A stretch of DNA of 64,000 nt, taken from contig UQLY01000010.1 of NCBI GenBank assembly GCA_900542015.1, positions 1 to 64,000 on the forward strand, given 5' to 3'. Below are positions 61,749-64,000 of this stretch, piece by piece. The notes beneath the pieces were generated by a model. That model made no database searches, had not been told where the DNA came from, and worked only from the letters and a program-made list of their open reading frames with translations. The position numbers were made by a program, and so were the translations under genes. This stretch comes from an uncultured Lachnospiraceae bacterium (GTDB lineage: Bacteria; Bacillota; Clostridia; Lachnospirales; Lachnospiraceae). Numbering within the stretch: the stretch's first letter is position 1; each line of letters starts with the position of its first letter.

Positions 61749-61757
61749 TGATATAAT
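61749..61757 (+). promoter_or_regulatory. Extended -10 promoter of the coiled-coil gene
   Basis: TGATATAAT forms an extended -10 element (TG-N-TATAAT). No good -35 was found, as expected for the extended type. It is about 90 bases before the start codon. Confidence 0.55.
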
Positions 61758-61766
61758 ATTTCGTAG

Positions 61767-61780
61767 AAGTGCGTGCACTT
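61767..61780 (+). promoter_or_regulatory. Operator-like palindrome before the coiled-coil gene
   Basis: AAGTGC-GT-GCACTT is a perfect inverted repeat starting 9 bases after the -10 element, overlapping the expected transcription start. The regulator is unknown. Confidence 0.5.
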
Positions 61781-61846
61781 AACGCCATTGTGTGGCTAAG
61801 ATGCGATTGGGGCATTCAAAAATAAAGGTTATAGGGGCGAGAGAAT

Positions 61847-63409
61847 ATGCAGGATCATGGAATGGACGCAGCAAGAAAGGCTGCAGAGGAAGCGGCAAGA
61901 AAAGCGGCAGCAGCGGCGGCGATGAAAGCGGCGGCGGAAGCGGGCGGCGATGAAGCGGCGCAAAGACAGGCAAAGCTGGCGAGAGAGGCTTTGGCAAAGG
62001 CGAAACAGCAGGAGCAGTCTGAAGCAAAGACGGCGGAGAAGCCTGCGGAGGGCACGGGAGTCAATTCGGCGGAGGATGCGAAGCGCCAGTCTGCGGGAAT
62101 CGCGGCAAAGAAAAAGGCAGTCGAGGTATCCGCAAGAATCGCGGAAGAGGTTGCAAAGCAGGCTGCACATGAGGCGGTGGAAAAAGGCTCTACGGAGAGA
62201 GACGCCGCGCGCAAGGTTATGGAAGAAGAGACGGTCAGAAAGGCAATTGCGGAACCCACCAGGAAGAAGGCGGAAGAGATTGCAAAGCGCGTTGCCGATG
62301 AAAATAACGTAAAGGTTATGGAGACTGCGAAAAAATTTGACGAGGCGGTCCGCAAGGCAAAAGAGGACGCTACGGTAAAAGCGCAGGAAGAAGCAAAAGC
62401 AAAGGTTGAAGAGATTGTAAACAAGGCGAGAAACGACGCGGATTCCGCGGCGGCGGACGCGGTTGCAAAGGCGGAAGCGGAAGCCAGAAAGAAAATGGAA
62501 GAAATCGTTAAGAAGGCGGAAGAAGAAGCGAAAGTAACCGTCGAGGCGGCGAAGAAGAAGGCGCAGGCGGAAGCCGACGCAAAGGTAGAAGCGGCAAAGG
62601 CAAAAGCGGAAGAGGAAGCAAAAGCGGCTGTAGCGGACAAATCCAAAGCGGCTGAGGAAGTCGCAAAGGTCAAAGCGTCAGAGGAAACCAGAAAGGTAGA
62701 GGCGGAAGCTGCAAAGCAGGTGGAAATCGTCGTTCGCCAAGAAGTGATTTCCGTAGCTTCGGAAACTGCGGCGGAAGCGGTAAAGCAGATCGAAGCGGAC
62801 AAAGCGAGAAGACTGGAAGAAGAGAGAGAACGTCAGGCTGCGGAGGCGGAACGTCTGCGGAAGGAAGCGGAAGAAAAGGCGCGTCTGGAAGCCGAAGCGG
62901 AAGCGAGAAGAATCGAAGAAGAGCGCCTGAAGAAAGAAGCGGAAGCAAAAGCGAAAGCGGAGGCTGCCGAAAAAGCGAGAAGAGCGGCGGAAGAGCTTGC
63001 ATACAGAAAGATTCAGGAAGAAGAGAGAAAGAAAGCGGCGGCAGCAGGACAGACTGCGGCTCCACTGCCGGATCTGAAACCTCAGCCTTCGGCGGGCGCG
63101 GCAGTGGCGGTAGCTGCGGCGCATCAGGCATATACGGCGGCAGGACAGAGCTCCACGGCTGCGGGCAGGACTTCTACGGCAGCAGGGCAGACTTCCACAG
63201 CTGCGGGCAGGACTTCTACGACAGCAGGACAGAGTTCTGCGACGGCGGGTCAGACCGCATCAACCGGAACGGTGCCGGGCGGAAAGCTCTCCTTTGCAGA
63301 GTTTGAAAACGCGGCAAAGAAACTGAAACTGTTGCTGGATAACGGCATTATTACCCAGGAAGAGTTTGCAACGGAGAAACAGAAGCTGGTTGCAAATATG
63401 GAAATTTAA
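61847..63409 (+). CDS. Long Ala/Lys/Glu-rich coiled-coil protein with C-terminal SHOCT domain
   Basis: The 520-aa protein is a continuous charged helix (residues about 5-400, units like KAEEEAKAKVEEIVNKA) of TolA-like composition, a Thr/Ala/Gly/Ser/Gln linker with repeated TAAG(Q/R)(S/T)S units, and a C-terminal short domain AAKKLKLLLDNGIITQEEFA that matches SHOCT, found at the ends of many oligomeric or membrane-associated proteins. No signal peptide or transmembrane helix is seen, so it is cytoplasmic or attached to a partner. The start ATG follows AGGGGCGAGAG. It could be a scaffold or filament; the function is unknown. Confidence 0.75.
   Translation: MQDHGMDAARKAAEEAARKAAAAAAMKAAAEAGGDEAAQRQAKLAREALAKAKQQEQSEAKTAEKPAEGTGVNSAEDAKRQSAGIAAKKKAVEVSARIAEEVAKQAAHEAVEKGSTERDAARKVMEEETVRKAIAEPTRKKAEEIAKRVADENNVKVMETAKKFDEAVRKAKEDATVKAQEEAKAKVEEIVNKARNDADSAAADAVAKAEAEARKKMEEIVKKAEEEAKVTVEAAKKKAQAEADAKVEAAKAKAEEEAKAAVADKSKAAEEVAKVKASEETRKVEAEAAKQVEIVVRQEVISVASETAAEAVKQIEADKARRLEEERERQAAEAERLRKEAEEKARLEAEAEARRIEEERLKKEAEAKAKAEAAEKARRAAEELAYRKIQEEERKKAAAAGQTAAPLPDLKPQPSAGAAVAVAAAHQAYTAAGQSSTAAGRTSTAAGQTSTAAGRTSTTAGQSSATAGQTASTGTVPGGKLSFAEFENAAKKLKLLLDNGIITQEEFATEKQKLVANMEI
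63134..63259 (+). repeat. 21-bp coding tandem repeats (TAAGxTS units)
   Basis: Six consecutive 21-bp units start at 63134 and encode TAAGQSS, TAAGRTS, TAAGQTS, TAAGRTS, TTAGQSS and ATAGQTA. Alternation of Q and R units suggests duplication of a 42-bp pair. They form the flexible linker before the SHOCT domain. Confidence 0.85.
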
Positions 63410-63446
63410 TCTGACCGGGCGTTTACAGGAAATGATTTTAAAGCGG

Positions 63447-63524
63447 GCTGCCGCATTTATAAATTTTATATTGATCTAAGAAATGCGTTTCCGTGATCGG
63501 TATAGAAATTATAAATGCGGCGGC
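63447..63524. repeat. Short hairpin related to the palindromic elements
   Basis: GCTGCCGCATTTATAA (63447-63462) pairs with TTATAAATGCGGCGGC (63509-63524), with more pairing inward to TTGATC and GATCGG. The loop side holds GCGTTTCCGTGAT, as in the right half of element copy 1. The central core is missing. It lies between convergent genes, overlaps the last 16 bases of the LytTR gene, and may serve as a bidirectional terminator. Confidence 0.7.
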
Positions 63525-64000
63525 TCTTTATTTTGATTGCCGCTTTCCGTATGATATTTATTGAAAATGTCTTCAAATTCTTTTCTTTTCGACCGGGAAA
63601 TGGTCAGGACATTCCCGTCAACCAACTGCAGCTCCGTCCGGCTGCATTTCACAACATATTTCACATTTACGATATAGCTGTTGTGGGCATAGGCAAATTT
63701 GTAATAGCAAAGCCTGTCATACAGATCCTGCAGCCGGGTATGGGTCGTCATTTCGCCTGCGATCCGAAAAGACGGCGAGCCGGGATACAGGTGGATGATA
63801 CAGCCGTGCTTGGCGATGGAGATGTATAAAACGTCGTCCGGCGCAAGCCTGTATTTGGTTCGTTCGTGGAGTCCCCAAATGGAAAAATATTTTCTTGTGC
63901 GCCGTAAATGTTCAAAAATCTCCGTCAATTCATTTTCAATCTGGCGGCTTGTGTATTCTTTTAACAGATATCGGTAAGGACGTGCCTTTAATAATCTGGG
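63509..64000 (-). CDS. LytTR-type response regulator, C-terminal part (5' end outside window)
   Basis: The frame is open to the window edge and gives at least 163 residues: the end of a receiver-like domain (RYLLKEYTSRQIENELTEIF) and a complete LytTR DNA-binding domain (DDVLYISIAKHGCIIHLY; LQDLYDRLCYYKFAYAHNSY; VVKCSRTELQLVDGNVLTIS). Such proteins are response regulators of peptide, virulence or metabolism systems and bind DNA repeats. An internal TTG could be mistaken for the start, but the upstream frame reads as protein. Its partner kinase would lie beyond the edge. Its last bases lie in the hairpin just downstream. Confidence 0.87.
   Translation of the reverse strand, partial: PRLLKARPYRYLLKEYTSRQIENELTEIFEHLRRTRKYFSIWGLHERTKYRLAPDDVLYISIAKHGCIIHLYPGSPSFRIAGEMTTHTRLQDLYDRLCYYKFAYAHNSYIVNVKYVVKCSRTELQLVDGNVLTISRSKRKEFEDIFNKYHTESGNQNKEPPHL

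Noticed and set aside
61855..62802. 315-codon antisense Ala/Ser-rich frame
   Set aside because: It mirrors the repetitive Ala/Lys/Glu codons of the coiled-coil gene on the other strand.

Overview
The window reads as a chromosomal stretch of a low-to-mid GC Gram-positive anaerobe of the Clostridia, most likely Lachnospiraceae. The reasons are the AddAB recombination nuclease in place of RecBCD, a bacterial GlnRS, IMP dehydrogenase, GltBD, ThiT under a TPP riboswitch, Gram-positive signal peptidase I, families typical of that group (DUF6062, DUF6106, DUF2225, DUF2339), strong AGGAGG ribosome sites, GTG/TTG starts, and near-consensus TTGACA/TATAAT promoters with 16-17 bp spacers. No rRNA, tRNA or CRISPR array was seen. 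The species cannot be fixed by eye.

Layout. 1-1755: right end of an integrated element (C-terminus of a tyrosine integrase cut by the window edge) abutting a 5'-truncated AlbA/Schlafen-type regulator. 1790-5781: a 28-aa small ORF behind a textbook promoter, RtcB RNA ligase, and a TetR/ABC-ATPase/FtsX-permease operon. 5838-8337: a large palindromic element, DUF3892, a Cu/Zn-SOD-like protein, an anchored unknown and an XRE regulator. 8576-13024: a probable xenobiotic-response operon of TetR, a PEP-synthase/rifampicin-phosphotransferase-like enzyme and a MATE pump. 13093-23706: housekeeping and signalling run (DUF6106, guaB, a GGDEF-EAL sensor, DUF2339 membrane protein, glnS, DUF2225, MocR regulator). 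23788-28007: acidic anchored protein, TetR/iron-sulfur flavoprotein pair, an AT-rich AAA+/DUF4143 ATPase of foreign look, DUF6062. 28231-36732: uracil/xanthine permease then addB-addA. 36705-39697: glycosyltransferase, a second palindromic element, ThiT with TPP riboswitch, signal peptidase. 39905-47625: HAD-CPBP fusion and gltBD. 47820-50450: HPr-like protein without the phosphorylatable His, an MFS exporter behind a leader-peptide attenuator, and a frameshifted LRR gene. 50475-55945: MerR-type promoter with flavodoxin, Fic protein, membrane protein, nuclease-helicase and DNase IV. 55946-61601: a 670-bp noncoding region with two perfect DnaA boxes, an intracellular GH13 enzyme and a three-gene ABC export system. 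61749-64000: a coiled-coil SHOCT protein, a third hairpin related to the palindromic elements, and a LytTR response regulator running off the edge.

The most original signals are (i) the palindromic element at 5838-5999 and 37792-37947, whose cores are conserved with base-pair-preserving changes while the outer arms differ in sequence yet remain self-complementary in each copy, with a shorter relative at 63447-63524; and (ii) the regulatory leader at 48153-48374, with a 33-codon leader ORF, a terminator, and one RNA segment able to pair either with the leader ORF or with the downstream ribosome binding site.
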